Shown: positions 38,065-51,310, numbered from the stretch's first letter. The stretch is DNA of 64,000 nt from Oreocharis arfaki (GCA_013398015.1 VZRR01008210.1:62001-126000), one strand, 5' to 3'. Numbers and translations are program-made. Notes: generated by a model not told the origin, from the sequence alone.

Positions 38065-41000
38065 AAATAGAGGTCTGTTATTGGGTTCTTACAGTGTTTC
38101 TAAAAGCAGGTCTCCCATGGTCACTGTGCACAGTGATGTGTTGGTTCTTTCACAGCATAAAATAACAATCATAGTTTGCACATGGAGAAACACCTTTACA
38201 ACTTTCTGCCTGGTTGTAGTCGTCCACAGCAGATTCTCAAATGATGCATGCTGAAATGGAGCCATCTCAAGAGACGTCCAAGCAGAGAGGACAAGATTGC
38301 TCTGTTGCTTTTTTGAAAGACAGGCGACCTGACTGTGAGTGACAGTCTGCTCACATTAGGAGTGTTTAGTCATTTGGCATGAAGTAGAATATCTAAACCA
38401 TTAAGGTGTGTGGGCTCTGCAGTGCATAAACAAGTTACAAATTAGGGATTCTGAGTGGCTGCTTGCCCCTTGCATGCAGTGCTCCAAGTGACTACTGTTC
38501 TCTTTGTCTAACCAAAGTTCCTCAGCTCAGAGCAGGTTTCTAATTTAAACACTTGAGTACATCATATTTCGCTGAATTAAATAACCTTTACCCAGAAAAA
38601 TCATTGCAGAAATCTGTCTCATGCACAACAGATTCTACCCCCACCTTATATGTGACTTTTTTCCTTGACTCTGTAACACATTTTCCTCTGAAGGGTAAAT
38701 GATTCCTGATATAGATATGAATGACCTTGGCTTTCCATTATTGTATCTTCAAGCAACTCATTTAAGATGTTTTCTAGAAAATGCTGAAAGCAGCTTGTAA
38801 CATAAAGCATGTGTGCGAATATTGTAGCGCTGCTCCAAAAATGAGCCTTCTCTGAGTAAAGGAACCTTCTCTGAGTAAATGACCATTTATATAAACAACT
38901 GGTAGGCAAAGCAGTATGTGGTCATCAACACAGAGATTTCCCCTACAGCCTTAACAGTACATGCATCTTTCCTGCACGATCCTGGGTCTCAGCTCTTGGC
39001 AGCCCTGCCTGCAGCGTTGAACGCAGACTTTAAGCCAGTCTGATAAAAAAGCCACCATGCTACAGCTGTCTGTGATCCAAACTGGAGACGGCTTTGGTTC
39101 CCTATATAGTCATGAAAAGATACTTTAGGTGTCCAAGGCTGAGAAAGCTTATAAATGTTTACTCCTGTGCTTGACCCAATGAAAGGGAGAGTGTGCTGTG
39201 CTTGCTAAACGGTGACACCCAGCAAAAGGTACATCCAGGGGCTGAGGGATGCAAACAGAGCATCCTTGTAAGTAGAGGGAGAGAATATAGCAATGTATGT
39301 GCAGGGGGAGAATATCACCCTTGCCTGCGGTGATTTAACTTAGAGCTTGACATAAGTGTGTGCTTGGGCTGTAACTCATAAACAGCGGCTTTGTAGGGTT
39401 TCTTTTTTCCTCTGCCAGAGGCAGAGTCATCTCAATTGGCTGTACAGCAGCTGCTGGGCAGATGAGCACATTATTGAACAGCTGATGCAACTTGGCTAAA
39501 TTAGTTGATCTTGGAGCTGTGGACACTCAATAGATGCCTGAGATACCACAGGATCCATAGGAATGGGAATACTGCAGCCAGGAGATAGATTTTATGGGTA
39601 GGGGTTATTGGTTATCGGGCTTATTTTACAAGGGTAGTGAAGCAGACCTTTATAAACACGAAATATTCAGGTATATGGTTTTAAAAGACCTGTGAAATTG
39701 TGGCTTACAAAGGATTCTTGGGGGAGGATTATGGCAGTTAACACCTTCTGGGACTGTGTGAAAGGGGTCAGCCCTGGTCTTTGCTCATGGAGGGTCTCCC
39801 ATTGCCTTTTCTGAATCAGTTCTGGCTTTTATGGAGCTCAGCTGCTTATCATCTTGGGAAGAGTTACGTCTGCTCTATTTTTGGCCAGGTTTTCCCATGG
39901 ACAGTGGTGCTGTCTTGTCTTTTGCAGGCATGGGGATGGTGGTTGGGCAAAACCTCTGTCCCCGCCCAACCCTGAAGAACCAGCAGGCAGAGGCTCGTGT
40001 ACAGAGGAACTGGACTTTTCTCTGAGTGTGACAGAAGAGTTCAAGGATAGCTGTGTCAGGAAACACCCATATTTCAAGTACAGTTCCTTGCAGGCCAGGG
40101 ACAGGTCTGGTTTTATCTATGGTTTGATAGTCTTTCTGCCTGCGCTGTAACCCTCTGTGCACAAAGCTGAGGGAAACACCTCCAGTCTGCGCACGCCCCG
40201 GCCCCGGGCAGGGAGCAGGATCGTCACAGCAACACCAGTCTCAGGGAGAAGTGCCATCTACCAGCAAGGTGGTAGCAGCAATCAGTGTGGAGTTCACAGA
40301 GTCAGGTGATGAGCTGCAAATTAGATCTCTTTCTCAATAAGCATTTAATTTACAAAGCGTTTAAAGGTTGTTTGTTCTTTTTTTATCCAAGTGAACAACA
40401 ACTCATCACTTCTGGATGTGTATCCTTCAGACAAGGGACTGCTCACAGATCGTTGACTGGAATTGTTCCTGCCTTCTGGTTTTGGTCTAAACCATGCGCT
40501 GATGAATGAGAGAAATATTTTTAAGGACAAGAGGATGGTGGATGCCATATTTCTGGTGTAAACTGAATAAAGAGGCATGTGATAAAACTCGCGGAAATTT
40601 TGTGAGCATCTCTCAGAAATGCCAATCTCTCCTTGGCATGTGAATAATCCTTAATAATGAATAAAGCTGTTGATATACCAAAACGAATGTGAGGGAATAG
40701 TTTGCCAAAGGAGCAGATGCTGTGTTGCATCCCATTGTATGGTTAAAACTCCCAGAAATTACTTATCCCCAAACATTTTGCTTTTCTATTAAGTGAGAAT
40801 TCACAGAGTTGTCTTATTCTGCAAACTTCTAGCTCCTCAGAAGAAGCAGAGAGCACTAGAAGTAAGAATAATTTCTGTCTATGAAATGAAAAAGTTCGGA
40901 AGCATTTTTTTTGTTTGTTAGTTGGTTTTTAGTAGGAGAAAACAATTCTTTTTTTTTCTTTAGTTTCCTTTGATCATTAAGTACATTTCTTTTGAAGCCT

Positions 41001-41465
41001 AGATTTTTTTCTTTTAGTTTTTCGTTCACTTTTCCCAGCTAGACCACTAGCTCCCCACCAACACTGTTATAGGAGATACTTGCATTCTAGTGCAAAATTA
41101 CCCTGAGAGAGACTCCACAGAGTCCTTCCTGTTCTCGTTGCTGTGATCAGAAGGTGAAACCCCTCCAGGTGTGTTGTGTAGAAACAAATCAACCTTTGCA
41201 GCATGCTGGCTGTGCCAAACCGTCCCTGTGAGCCCCGCCATGGTTTAACCCCCAAAACTGCCATCTTTGCAGGTGAAGTCCAGCATCACTGCTGTTACTA
41301 TAAACCACTTGAGCAGAGTGCAACCTGCTCTAGTCACATGGGGCACGGGGCTGCTGCTCTAGCTTGGCAACATTTTATTTTTGCTTTGCCATAGAATAGA
41401 AAAAAGAAGTAAAAAAACTCCCATGACAGATGATTGTGTGTGCAAAGTAGCACAGGAAATGACTA
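38065..41465. other. Intergenic region, little recognised
   Basis: Between two CR1 fragments. Apart from the small tandem duplication near 38.85 kb I see no gene, RNA or mobile element that I can support. Confidence 0.6.
38846..38879. repeat. Short tandem duplication, 15 bp repeated at 19-bp offset
   Basis: CCTTCTCTGAGTAAA occurs at 38846-38860 and again at 38865-38879, separated by GGAA. Confidence 0.9.
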
Positions 41466-41766
41466 CTCCTTGCTCAGCCTGGAAAAAAGGAGGCTCAGGG
41501 GAAACACTGTTGCTCTCCAAAACGCTCTGAAAGGAGGTTGTGGCCAGATGGGGGTCAGCCACTTCTCTGAGGTGAGAAGTAACAGGTCAAGAGGAAACGG
41601 CCTCAAGTTATACCAGGGGAGGTTTAGGCTGGATACTAGGAAATGTTTCTTCACCAAAAGGGTTGAAGTGTGGGAACAAGCTGCCCAGGGAAGTGGTGGA
41701 GTCACCATCCCTGGAGGAATTTAAAAGACACGTACACCTGGCACTCAGGGACATGGTTTGGTGGTG
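41466..41766 (+). mobile_element. CR1 LINE fragment, left part (interrupted)
   Basis: Sense CR1 (GCTCAGCCTGGAAAAAAGG, TTTAGGCTGGATACTAGG, GGTTGAAGTGTGGGAACAAG) that breaks off at CATGGTTTGGTGGTG and resumes at 43381. The break is caused by the LTR insertion at 41767-43374. The GTGGTG at 41761-41766 is repeated at 43375-43380. Confidence 0.9.
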
Positions 41767-41775
41767 TGTGGAGAT

Positions 41776-42298
41776 CGTTATAAATGAATCAGCCAATTTA
41801 ATAATTAAAGCAAATTTATTAAATAATCAAAGTATAAAATTTGAAAAAACCACAAGCAAAACAGCACTGAGCCAGGCGACTGGCACTGGGTGAACTGAAT
41901 TCAGACTCTATCTGCTCTGAATCCCTCCAGTTCACGTCTGCTGTTTCTATGGGGTACCTTTTTATCAATTTTTGGCTTTGTTAATCTTATCTTTTAGTTT
42001 TTCTTGTCTTGCTGCTGAAAAGCTCCTGGAACCAGTAGATGTATATCTTCTGTTTGCTGGGATTATTTCTTCTGGCGACACGTATTATCTTATCGTATAT
42101 GCATATTGAATGCATATCGCTGGAGCTTTGCCAGATAAAAGAATTCTCCGGGATACTCATCTTTGGAATGTACCTCATCGGGGTCCATTTGCAATGCATA
42201 TGTTTTGGTGGCTACACGTCTCTGGTATTTGTATCAGCTTCAGTAAATATGCTGCAATCTTAATTTTTTGCACAAATTACTTTACAGCATGTATTACG
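41776..42298 (-). mobile_element. Nested LTR-like insertion A
   Basis: About 523 bases inserted into the host LTR between TGTGGAGAT and TAACAGC, flanked by GAGAT repeats (41771-41775 and 42299-42303; six bases if the preceding G is counted). Its ends are imperfect inverted repeats, CGTTATAAATG and CATGTATTACG. On the minus strand it has TGATAAAAA near 41960 and AATAAA at 41815-41820, in the order expected of an LTR. The ends are CG...CG rather than TG...CA, so either both terminal bases have changed or this is another class of element. Confidence 0.6.
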
Positions 42299-42545
42299 GA
42301 GATTAACAGCAGGTCAGCAAGCCTGTCTGAGTCTGAATCTAACATTGATCTCGGCACAATCCGTGTCCACCCGTGAGAAACTTAATCAAGAGAAGCAAAA
42401 AATTCAAAACAATAAAGGGAGTAAATGCAAACACAGCTGCAGCTGGCGTTTTGTTTAGATTCTTGAGATGCCTATGTTGTAGATAACTAATAATAGTATG
42501 GTGTAGTTAAAATAACCAATGAATCTATTATAGTAGTAAAACAAC

Positions 42546-43241
42546 TGTGAAAAACGAGGTTCACTTCTCCTGTTAAAAATTAAAAGTTTAATAAAAGGCA
42601 ATAAAGAGACAGAAATAATTAATAAAGCAAAAATTACAGCATACTGGGTGTCCTTGGCTCTCAGCCAAGAGCACACCTGCTGTTTCAGAGACGCCCTTTA
42701 CATAACCTTACTATTGCATCAGCCTAGTACATATTCATAAACAATTCTACATATTCAGAACTGTTTAGCATGGCCCCTCCTCGGGTCTGCCTTTTTAGAG
42801 CATGCGTATTTCTTGGCTATAGTCTTAGTCAGCTTTTTGTTATCACTTTCAGATGGGTTTTTGTCCATGCTTTCCTGCAGATGGTAGTTCCTGATAACTG
42901 GTATATCCATCCTGTAGGTGTTGATTCCTGATGGCTGGCATGTCCGTCCTGCAGATAGTGGTTCCTGATAGCTGACATCTGTCCTGCAGATGGTGGTTCC
43001 TGATACCTGGCATTTCCGTAGCAGGGATATTCATCATATGTTGGTCGGATGTTATCTGGCCAAGCAGACAGTTCAGTTAGCACAAGCATAACTACATCAG
43101 CAATTTCAATACCACATCTAAGTCTAATAAAAAGCATTAGTTACTGTTACAAAATGATATCTTTATAGTAAAGCTACTTTAACATATTGCACCTACTTAA
43201 GCATCTGCGCAAAGCCAATATTATAATGTGTATTTATCACA
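42546..43241 (-). mobile_element. Nested LTR-like insertion B (4-bp TSD)
   Basis: 696 bases with perfect 5-bp inverted ends TGTGA...TCACA, flanked by CAAC on both sides (42542-42545, 43242-43245). The second LTR copy at 60.2-60.5 kb lacks this segment. A minus-strand orientation is favoured by a TATGTAAAG box and an ATTAAA ahead of the 42546 end. A 4-bp duplication would suit a class I (gamma-like) element. It contains a four-unit minisatellite. Confidence 0.7.
42874..43019. repeat. Minisatellite, four units of 35-37 bp
   Basis: Four imperfect tandem units starting at 42874, 42911, 42948 and 42983, each with CCTG(C/T)AG near the start and TTCCTGAT in the middle. It lies inside nested LTR-like insertion B and is probably a U3 repeat array, as enhancers of LTRs often are. 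Confidence 0.9.
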
Positions 43242-43380
43242 CAACCAATAGATGAGTAACATGAATGATAAACGTACAAAAGTGTATATATATGACACTG
43301 GCTTTTTAGAATAAAGAGCCTTTACCAGCACTCGATGCTAAAACTTGTGTGTTGTGTCCCCCTCAGCTGTGACAGTGGTG

Positions 43381-43459
43381 GGTTTGGCAGTGCCTAGTTA
43401 ATGGTTGAACTTGATGATCTTAGGAGTTTTCTTCAACCTGAATGATTCTATGATTTTTG
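43381..43459 (+). mobile_element. CR1 LINE fragment, right part (3' end)
   Basis: Continuation of the CR1 at 41466-41766 after the LTR insertion: GGTTGAACTTGATGATCTTAG ... CCTGAATGATTCTATGATT, the CR1 3' end. Confidence 0.9.
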
Positions 43460-46400
43460 CAATGGCTAATACATTTCCACTGTTGCTTTGCAAGCCAGTG
43501 CTGGTCAGTCTCCATCCCAGTGTTGCCTCCATTTTATACACAAATGCTGCAGCCCATGGGCAGAGATTTCAGTGTGCAGGCACAGAACAGCATTCAGTAT
43601 AACAAGACGATTGAGTTTTCTGGATTGGCCCCATCCAAGCATGGCCAATCAGGCTGTTTTGGAGTCTGAGTCTGCAGCTCTTCATGGTGCATTGTATGTC
43701 ACACAAGGTTGTTCTGCGAGTGTATTATGGAAGATGTTGGGACCACCTGCAGCCCCTGTCTGGGCTGCCCTGATCAACCCAGGGGCTGCTCTTTGAGTTC
43801 ACACTTGCTGTTTCTCAGACATTGAATTGCACTCATGGGCTTGGCAATAGCTCTGTGGGTTTTAACCCTGATAAGATAAATGAAATTAGCACGGTTGATA
43901 GGCTCATTATCCAGTCCTTTTAATACATTTGGCTCTCTAAATGGGAGGTAGGACTCTGCTATGTTGGACAGACAAGTTTATCCAAAAGAAATGACTGATA
44001 ACTCATCCCTAATTGCAGTGACCACAGTAGAGTACAAAGCTCATTACCAACTGCTCTCTTAACCCATAGTCCTCAACATAACAGTTTAGCTGGGATCTGT
44101 GGAGGTCTGCCCCACCAGTTCCACTGTTGGATGCAAATTCCTTTTACAGGGAGGGCTCACAAAGTGGCTGCTCATCACTATTCTCTTCAATGCCAGTTGT
44201 AACCTATCAGGCATTTAAGTCAAACAAGCTGTTGGCACTGTATTATGTATTTATGTCACCTTCCGTGCACATCATGGATCCTATAGACCACCTGAATCTA
44301 CATAATCAATTTACTCACTGCAAAAAGCTGCAATTCACAGTCCTGACATGGCTGAAATATTAAAACTCCCTAGAGAGGCACTCCCTACCATCTAGACAGC
44401 CAGATACCTGCAGATTTCATCCTTTATCTGTCAAAATGGGTTTCCTTTGATTTGCAGGTCCTGCCCATGGCTGTGGCATCCAAACAGTTTACATCTCTTT
44501 CAGCAATATGAAATTAAATGTGTGTTAAATGGTTTTCTCAGGAATTTAACCAAGGGGGAAAATGGTATAAACATGTTAGCCAGAGATGCTATAGGGGAAC
44601 TTGAACCCCCTATTTGACACTCAGCAGTCTGTTTGCCGTCATTTTAAACACAAAGATCGCCTGTGGAGGCAGAGATGCCTGCAGGGCTCCAGCTGCCAGC
44701 AGTGCTTTGTGGTGGGGGAGGGAGGCACTGGGAAGCAGAGGCAGATGCCCCAGTCAGGACTGGCCCGGGAGGAGGCTGAAGTCACAGCTCCAGTGTGTTG
44801 CTGGTGGAGGAAGACATGGAGGAACTGGAGACAGAGGAGGCTGGTCGGTAATGGCAGTACCTTGAGGTGCCTCCTACGAGGTATATTGACCACCACTTCT
44901 CTGGTAAAGTCCCAACAAAGCAGGTTTGAGACTCCCTGCTAATTGCTAGGACTTACGAAATTTAGAGGTATGTGTTTGTTTTCTCAACCTGTTAAATGGG
45001 CTCAAGAACTTTGCTGTTACATGATTCTCAAATGAAATTTTATTCCCTCAACCTTGAAAATCCTTGTCTTAACTTCTCCTGGAGCTCTGGGAAGCTCTTC
45101 TTTCTGGCCACAGCAAGAGAGGATCCCCAGACTGTGCTTTCTCTGGTGCATATGTGCTGCACTGAGCAGCTTTGTGAGCCGAGAGACAGATGTTGCAGCT
45201 GAAACATTGAGGTGACCAAATGTGACAGGTTTGTGTGTATTTGGGGAAGCTCTTCAATTCCCCTGATTTGTTAGTAGTTTGTTTTTTCAAAGGATTGGCA
45301 TAGTTCAGAATCTCCCAAAAGATAAAATACTGCTTTGTAGTCCATCCTAATTCACAATCCTTCCATGCAGCTATCATTTATTCGGGAAAACTGGATAGTA
45401 AAATGACCGTGACTGTATGCTTGAGAGTGAGTAATTAGAAGAGTGTAACTGAGCTGTAGCGGAAAAGCTGAACAAGGATTCTGGAGTCTCATGGCAAACG
45501 AATTGCTGGTTGCTCATAGGAACTTCTTTATCTGAGATTAATGACAGGAGGTTAGTGGCATCTTGCTCCAGACCCTTTTTTGGCTCTGGGACCCTTGCCA
45601 AAGTTTAGACTCTCATTCTGAGTGTTGACAGGCGGAGAGAGCACTTCAAAATGTGTTATAGACATAATTAGTTACTGTTATCACAGTTTTCTTAATTAGA
45701 ATATCATAAAAAGGGAAGTGTGATGATTTACATGAGGAAGATCGGAAGAGCTGCAATTCTAAAGGCTAGAGACTGAATACCAGAGAGGAATATAAAGGTT
45801 ACCTGCCTTTGAGATGAGGGATGGTGCTCACCTGGGCCTTTCAGAGGGATGCCGAGAGGTGCTCTCAGTGTCGACTGAACTTATTTTTTTTTTCAACTTT
45901 CCACTAACTCAGACAAACTGCAGGAGCCTTTGTTCAGCAATTGCCCATCCATCTCCTGCAGGATGGCTCACCTGCTACCTGGATCCTGGCAATGCTGATA
46001 ACTTGCAAATGTTAAAAGGCAGCCTTACTTTTAAAAATACTTCTTTCATAAGCTACATTTTTCTTGCTGTTCCTAGACAACAGAATCCAAGACATTGAAA
46101 TTATTAATTCTCGTAATTGTGGAGAGAAATTACAGCCCTATTTTAAAAAGAATGCAAGCAGCTAAACAAACCCAGTTATTTTTCACTCTCTTGCCTGGCA
46201 GTTCCTTATAAAGGCTGTGCTTCACTTCCCAGCCATACCAGCCTTTACACAGGCAAGGTCCCACCTCTCCCAAGCACAGCTTAGGAAGAACTAGGTGCTC
46301 CCAGCCTCCACACCTGGTTGAAGACTGCTTCTCCAAGCTGTTTTCTATATCTCCTTGCTGGTGAGGAACTAAGAATGAGCTGTTTATAGGCGTGGCTTTC

Positions 46401-49400
46401 TCTGCCATGCCGAGGTTTGCTTTGCTGTTGCAGGGAGGAGCGTTTGACTGGCTTTGAGGCCAATGCTCCCAAGCATGGGATGCCCTCAGTTATTTCTTTG
46501 GGGCTGTGGACCTAAGGCTTGCAACAAAATTTCTCCAAACTGCCACAAACCCAAGAGCTATTTCTAAACAAGCTGGACTTGGAAAAGGTGCTTTGGAGGA
46601 GAAGGTGCTTTGATGCTCCTGCCTGAGCTGTCACACTGCCTCCCCTGCATCTGCCATAGAGAAGCACAGGCAGGGATGTAACTCAAAGTCAATAAACCTG
46701 TTTCTTCTGTCACATTAATCCTTTGTCTGCAAATAGTGATTAAATTGTCCCCAGGGAACCTGGGATGTGGCAGCCCACACACTGATCCCAGCCGGGTGTG
46801 TCAGTGGCCATGTGCTGCACCTCAGTCAGATGGGGGGAGATGGCAGGTCTGCATGTCCCCTGAGCACTGGGATCAGTCCCTCTGTCCCTTGTTCCTCAGG
46901 CAGGAGCCCCTAGCAATGACAGGGAGCACTATGCAGTGGTAAATATGCCTTGCACAGAGCCATGATACCAGGATTCATTGGGATAAATTAATCCTCTTCT
47001 TCTCCCCTTGACAAATAGTTTCTGGTTTGACTGAACTTAAAGTACCTAAATGAAATTCAGTGTGACTTTTTTATCCTCATAAAGTAGTGACTGAATCATT
47101 GTTTCCTGGAAGGCAAAAACTATGCTTTTCCCTAATGGCATTTCTTGTGCATACAGCTGCAAAAACGCTCTCCTCTCTGCCTGTATCCACTCCCTCCAGC
47201 ACTGTGCATGCTCACGCTCACACATGCACTTGTTGTGTGAAGGAATGATGGTTCCAGGACCCAGGAGGTGGCTGTATCCATCAGAGGTAGCTGAAACTAC
47301 TGCTACAAGTACCGTCTGTTTAATTGCTGGGAAGCTGGGATCTGAGAAGCAGAAGGGGAAATGCTGGTTTTGGGGAAGTGGAGGTTGCCAGACACAAAAG
47401 CATTGCATTTGCAAGGACTTTCTCAAGTCATGGAAAGCTGAAGTTCAGGCTGTGTCACAAAATAATTACAACAAGGTATATAGCCCTAGATGCTGAAAAG
47501 TATCCTCTTGGGGCTCCTCTGGCTCTTCAGGATTGGCTCCAGGGAAACATTGCCCCATCCTGAACGAGTGATGGACTCAGTGTACCTTGGTGGCATGGGA
47601 TGTTGCACCAAGGGCACAGGCCACCAGAAGTATTTTGTTGTTTGTGCCCTGATCTTAACCCTCCAGTGAGAGATGAGCATGGAAGCAGGCTGGCTCCCAA
47701 TGGCATGTTCCACTCCAACAGAAAATACAGTGGATGGGATGCGAAGGGAAATGAGCAAATTTCTTCTTTACCTACCTCTTGTTTGTACTTTGCCAGCAAG
47801 AAGGTGAGCCCAGAGATGCAGTGGTGCTTTTTGAGACACCTTGGCATAAATCTGTGAAGCCTTGTCCCAGGCAAATGTCCCCTTTTGCCTTCTGTGTTGG
47901 GTGTTTTCAGGTGTGGGCTACCACAGCCCCCCACCCTGCAAAGCTGGCACCCAAACTACTGCAGCTGGTGATGTCCTGCAGCTCTCACCCAGGGCTGATT
48001 TGGGATTACATGCTGTTGGTTGTTGGTGCTCCAGGCAGATCCGTGCCTGTTGTGCCTTGGCTCCATGAAGAAAGAATGGAAAATCAGGATGGGTTAACAA
48101 TTGAACAAACTTTGCACATTCATAGGGAAGGGACTGTAATTTTCACATTTAACACTCTGTTAGATTTAATGGAAAGCTGATATTTTTCTGTAGGTGTGAA
48201 ATTAACCTTTCAATAAAACTAAAAGCTATCTTGAGTGTTTTCAAGATGAAGTTTAAAATAGAGCAATTATGAAACTTGCTGAAAGACTGCCAAGTTTTCG
48301 TGTTGAAAACTGCTGCAAATGAATTATGTTTCCCTTGTGATTTATAGCACAGTGTGAAGGAACTATAGTTTGTATTTAAATCTGTTTCCATTAAAGACTA
48401 TTTGCAGCTTACAGAAATGATTTTTTTTTTACAAAGTTGTCAAACTCCATCAGAGAAAATTCCTTTCAATGTTTAATGCTACAAATCGCTAAACATGGCA
48501 TTGTTTATGAATGCCATGTGTAATAATTGTATGCCTTGCAAGAATATTTCCCTTCTGAGAGAGGACGGCTGACACTAAACAAGTAAGTTCAAATTAGACT
48601 GCTGGAGGCAAGCAGGGGGATGAGGGGGGTTTTGTCTTGCCTTAAATCCCAGCAAAACTGGGATCTTCCATGCCATGCTCCCTTATCCTTATTTAGGTAA
48701 AAAAGAGAAGCTAAAACGATGTAGGTTTTGCACTCACACATGTCCATGAACTCATGGTGTCTGTGTAGGGAATGATGCTTGCCAATGGGATTGTTGCAGG
48801 ACACTGACAAAACTCGTTGAGTCAGCATCCATTCTGGAAATGCAGCCAACTTTGCATGTGGAAACAAGGGATTGATTTAAAAACTCACTGCTCTCTTTTA
48901 CACAGTGGCATTCACTGCAGACAGCAAAGAAGAAATTCCTGGGGACATGGAGCATGGGGAGGGTGATCGACCACAGTAAGACAGCTGTAGTGTCTGGAGC
49001 GGGAGCTGCTTCATTGGCTAACTTTCTAGGAAATTGATTGAACTTTCTGTGAAATCCAGCTGATGTGTATGAAGGATAAGAAAATCAGATGAGTCTGCAG
49101 AAGGGATTTTAAAATAAGGAGTTAACATTAAAAATATTCCTATGTGGAAAGGCCTCATGTCAATTACAGATACCATCATTTTATGTACATTGACACCTGC
49201 AGCTTCAGTTGGATCTGCATAAACTCACTCCTCAGTGACCTTGAAAGCTTGATGAAGCGAACCAGACCTCCAGTTCTAGGTGGCTGTTAAAAATATATGT
49301 GGTTGGGATCACATATTCCATGTAATGACAAGGTAATTCTATGAGGTATTCACATCTGAGGTCAAAAGCAAAAGAACATTTATGTCTTTATTTTCTTAAA

Positions 49401-51218
49401 CTCTGGAAATAGTATGTTTGAGGCAATAACCAATCTCCTGTTCAAAGCCACCTCCGTCCTCAGCAGAAGCATCCCCTCCCCCAGATACCTCTCCTCCTTT
49501 CCCTGCTGCAGCCATGTACGCAAACCCTGTAGCACCAATTGCTTTGTACCACATCCACCTTGCTCCCAGCTATGTGTGGGCTTGGGTCAGGCTAGACACC
49601 ACCATAAACTGGGTAGTTTTTTGCAAACAAGGCACTTGGGCTCAGTTTTACTTCACAGATAGTGTTCCCAGGCTTGATTTTACTTGAAGAGCTTCCTCAT
49701 AATTGATGGACTGCTCTCTGGGACAGAATGAAGTACATCTGGGGACGTGTCCTGGTAAAGACACAACCAAATTATTTGCAGTCACCCCTGTGCCTGTGCA
49801 TCTAATTAAAAAGAAAACATTAACCTGTCGAAGTAACTGATATACTTGCAGTTTCCACAATTATCCTCCATAAATACCTGTCAGCTGTACAAGGCTCGTA
49901 TTTTGCCATCCATCCTAATAGGAGACAGGCTGCTTGCCTGGCTTGTGCGGGTGGGCTTGGTGCTTGCCACTGACTTCAGCAAGGTGATGTGATTTACAGC
50001 GCTGGAAACATGTTCTGATAAATGAAATAGCTAGCAGGTAATTGATTTATTGGTAAAATTCAGCTGAGTGAGTGTCATGATTCCTGAAAAATACAGCAAA
50101 GCAGCTTCTAAAAGTGATGAATCACACTTGTGATTGCATTTATGTCAGTCTTGCATCAACATAGTGGTGAAATTTTCTGGCTGCAGGTTCAGCTGTACTG
50201 GCGCTGAAGTCAGCAATGCTTTAGATGGTTTAAATTACTAAAATGATTTAAATGAGGTTGTGTCTCACTCTGCTGTCCCAGAGCTGTCTGTGCAGCCCCA
50301 CAAGGGGCCAGCTCCAGAAAACACAGAGGACCTGGTTCGCTGCTAATAGAGTTTGAATGGAGTGAATCAAGTATCCAGCACAGGTACTGAGAATGGGCAG
50401 CGAGTCCCAAAAAAATATGGGAAAGGGACTTAAGTCATGGTTGTGTTGTCTGTTGAGTCAGTCTCCAAAAGGTGAGTCACTAACACCGCAGAATTAAATG
50501 CTGAAGTGCAGTGCTCACCATCAGTGCTCCAGCACACAGCTGTGGGCTCCTGGGGACTCAGCTTGACAGTCACAATTGTGCTGTGTAGAAACACTGGAAT
50601 TTTCAGTGTATTTTTAGCATGCAGAAAATCACTAGAGGCTGTAAAGGAGAGAAAAACTGAGAGTTTTTTCTTAAGGGAAAAAAGTGTGTTTTTTCCTCAT
50701 GCACATACTCTGCAGGAACTTGAGCGGTGGGAATGCTCCCTTCTCCATGGGTGTTCGTATGGGGAGGGTTCTGCCCTAGTGGATAACTATGGGACATTAC
50801 TTGCTCTGCTGTCTGAAACTGCTCGACTGCACTTTCAATCATAATTATAAGCTGTCAAAGGCTGCAACAGATTCTGATATCTTGCCAAAGTTATTCTTGG
50901 AAAATGAGCTATACCTGTGCTTGTGCTATAAACAGCAGCAACAGTTCACCGGGAACTCCTCAGCATAACGAATATTGAAAACACTGCCACACCAACAATC
51001 AGGAGCTTAGCAGCAGCCATGGGTTTGAACTGCTCCTAGTTTATGGTGCATTGCCAGTAACACGGGGAGGTTTTGGCTGCTACTTGATTACTGAGAGTTC
51101 CCCTGTAATATTTCTGTCTGCAGTTCATTTCCTGCAGCCTTGTCAGAATGGTGAAATTAACTCAAATTAGAGCTAGGTTTTTGTGTGTCCACTTTGCCTG
51201 AATATTTTGCTATTTTTG
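43460..51218. other. Intergenic region, no feature recognised
   Basis: About 7.8 kb of unique-looking sequence. Open frames here (for example 47527-47934 and 47779-48180) overlap on opposite strands and resemble no family I know. No repeat fragment is recognised. Confidence 0.55.
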
Positions 51219-51310
51219 GATCCACAACTTCTCTGGGTAATGTGTTCTAGTGCCTCACTACCCTCACAGTAAAAAAACTTTTTTCTTTATATCTAATCTA
51301 AGATGCAAGA
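51219..51310 (-). mobile_element. CR1 LINE fragment, antisense, diverged
   Basis: GGATCCACAACTTCTCTGGG, TAGTGCCTCACTACCCTCAC and TATATCTAATCTAAGATG match the antisense of the CR1 3' portion, with more mutations than the other copies. Confidence 0.75.

Larger units (their letters stand above)
41767..43374 (+). mobile_element. Solo LTR (6-bp TSD, class II-like) carrying two nested insertions
   Basis: Outer limits TGTGGAGAT...CTGTGACA are flanked by the 6-bp duplication GTGGTG (41761-41766, 43375-43380) inside a CR1. Segments 42299-42541 and 43246-43374 match the solo LTR at 60158-60538 almost base for base. They include a TATATATAT box about 20 bases before AATAAA, a compact promoter/poly(A) arrangement, and a 6-bp TSD, both typical of class II/alpha-like avian retroviruses. 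Two extra segments (41776-42298 and 42546-43241) interrupt it. Removing each with one copy of its duplication leaves 380 bases against 381 in the other copy. No coding capacity. Confidence 0.85.

Noticed and set aside
42874..43019. Possible CRISPR-like repeat array
   Set aside because: Units are contiguous and imperfect with no distinct spacers, and the genome is vertebrate.
42829..43137. 102-codon minus-strand frame with internal peptide repeats
   Set aside because: The repeats come from a minisatellite inside an LTR-like insertion; no start context or homology.
47527..48180. Overlapping 133-135-codon frames on both strands
   Set aside because: Opposite-strand overlap, no splice structure and no recognisable domain; most likely chance open frames.
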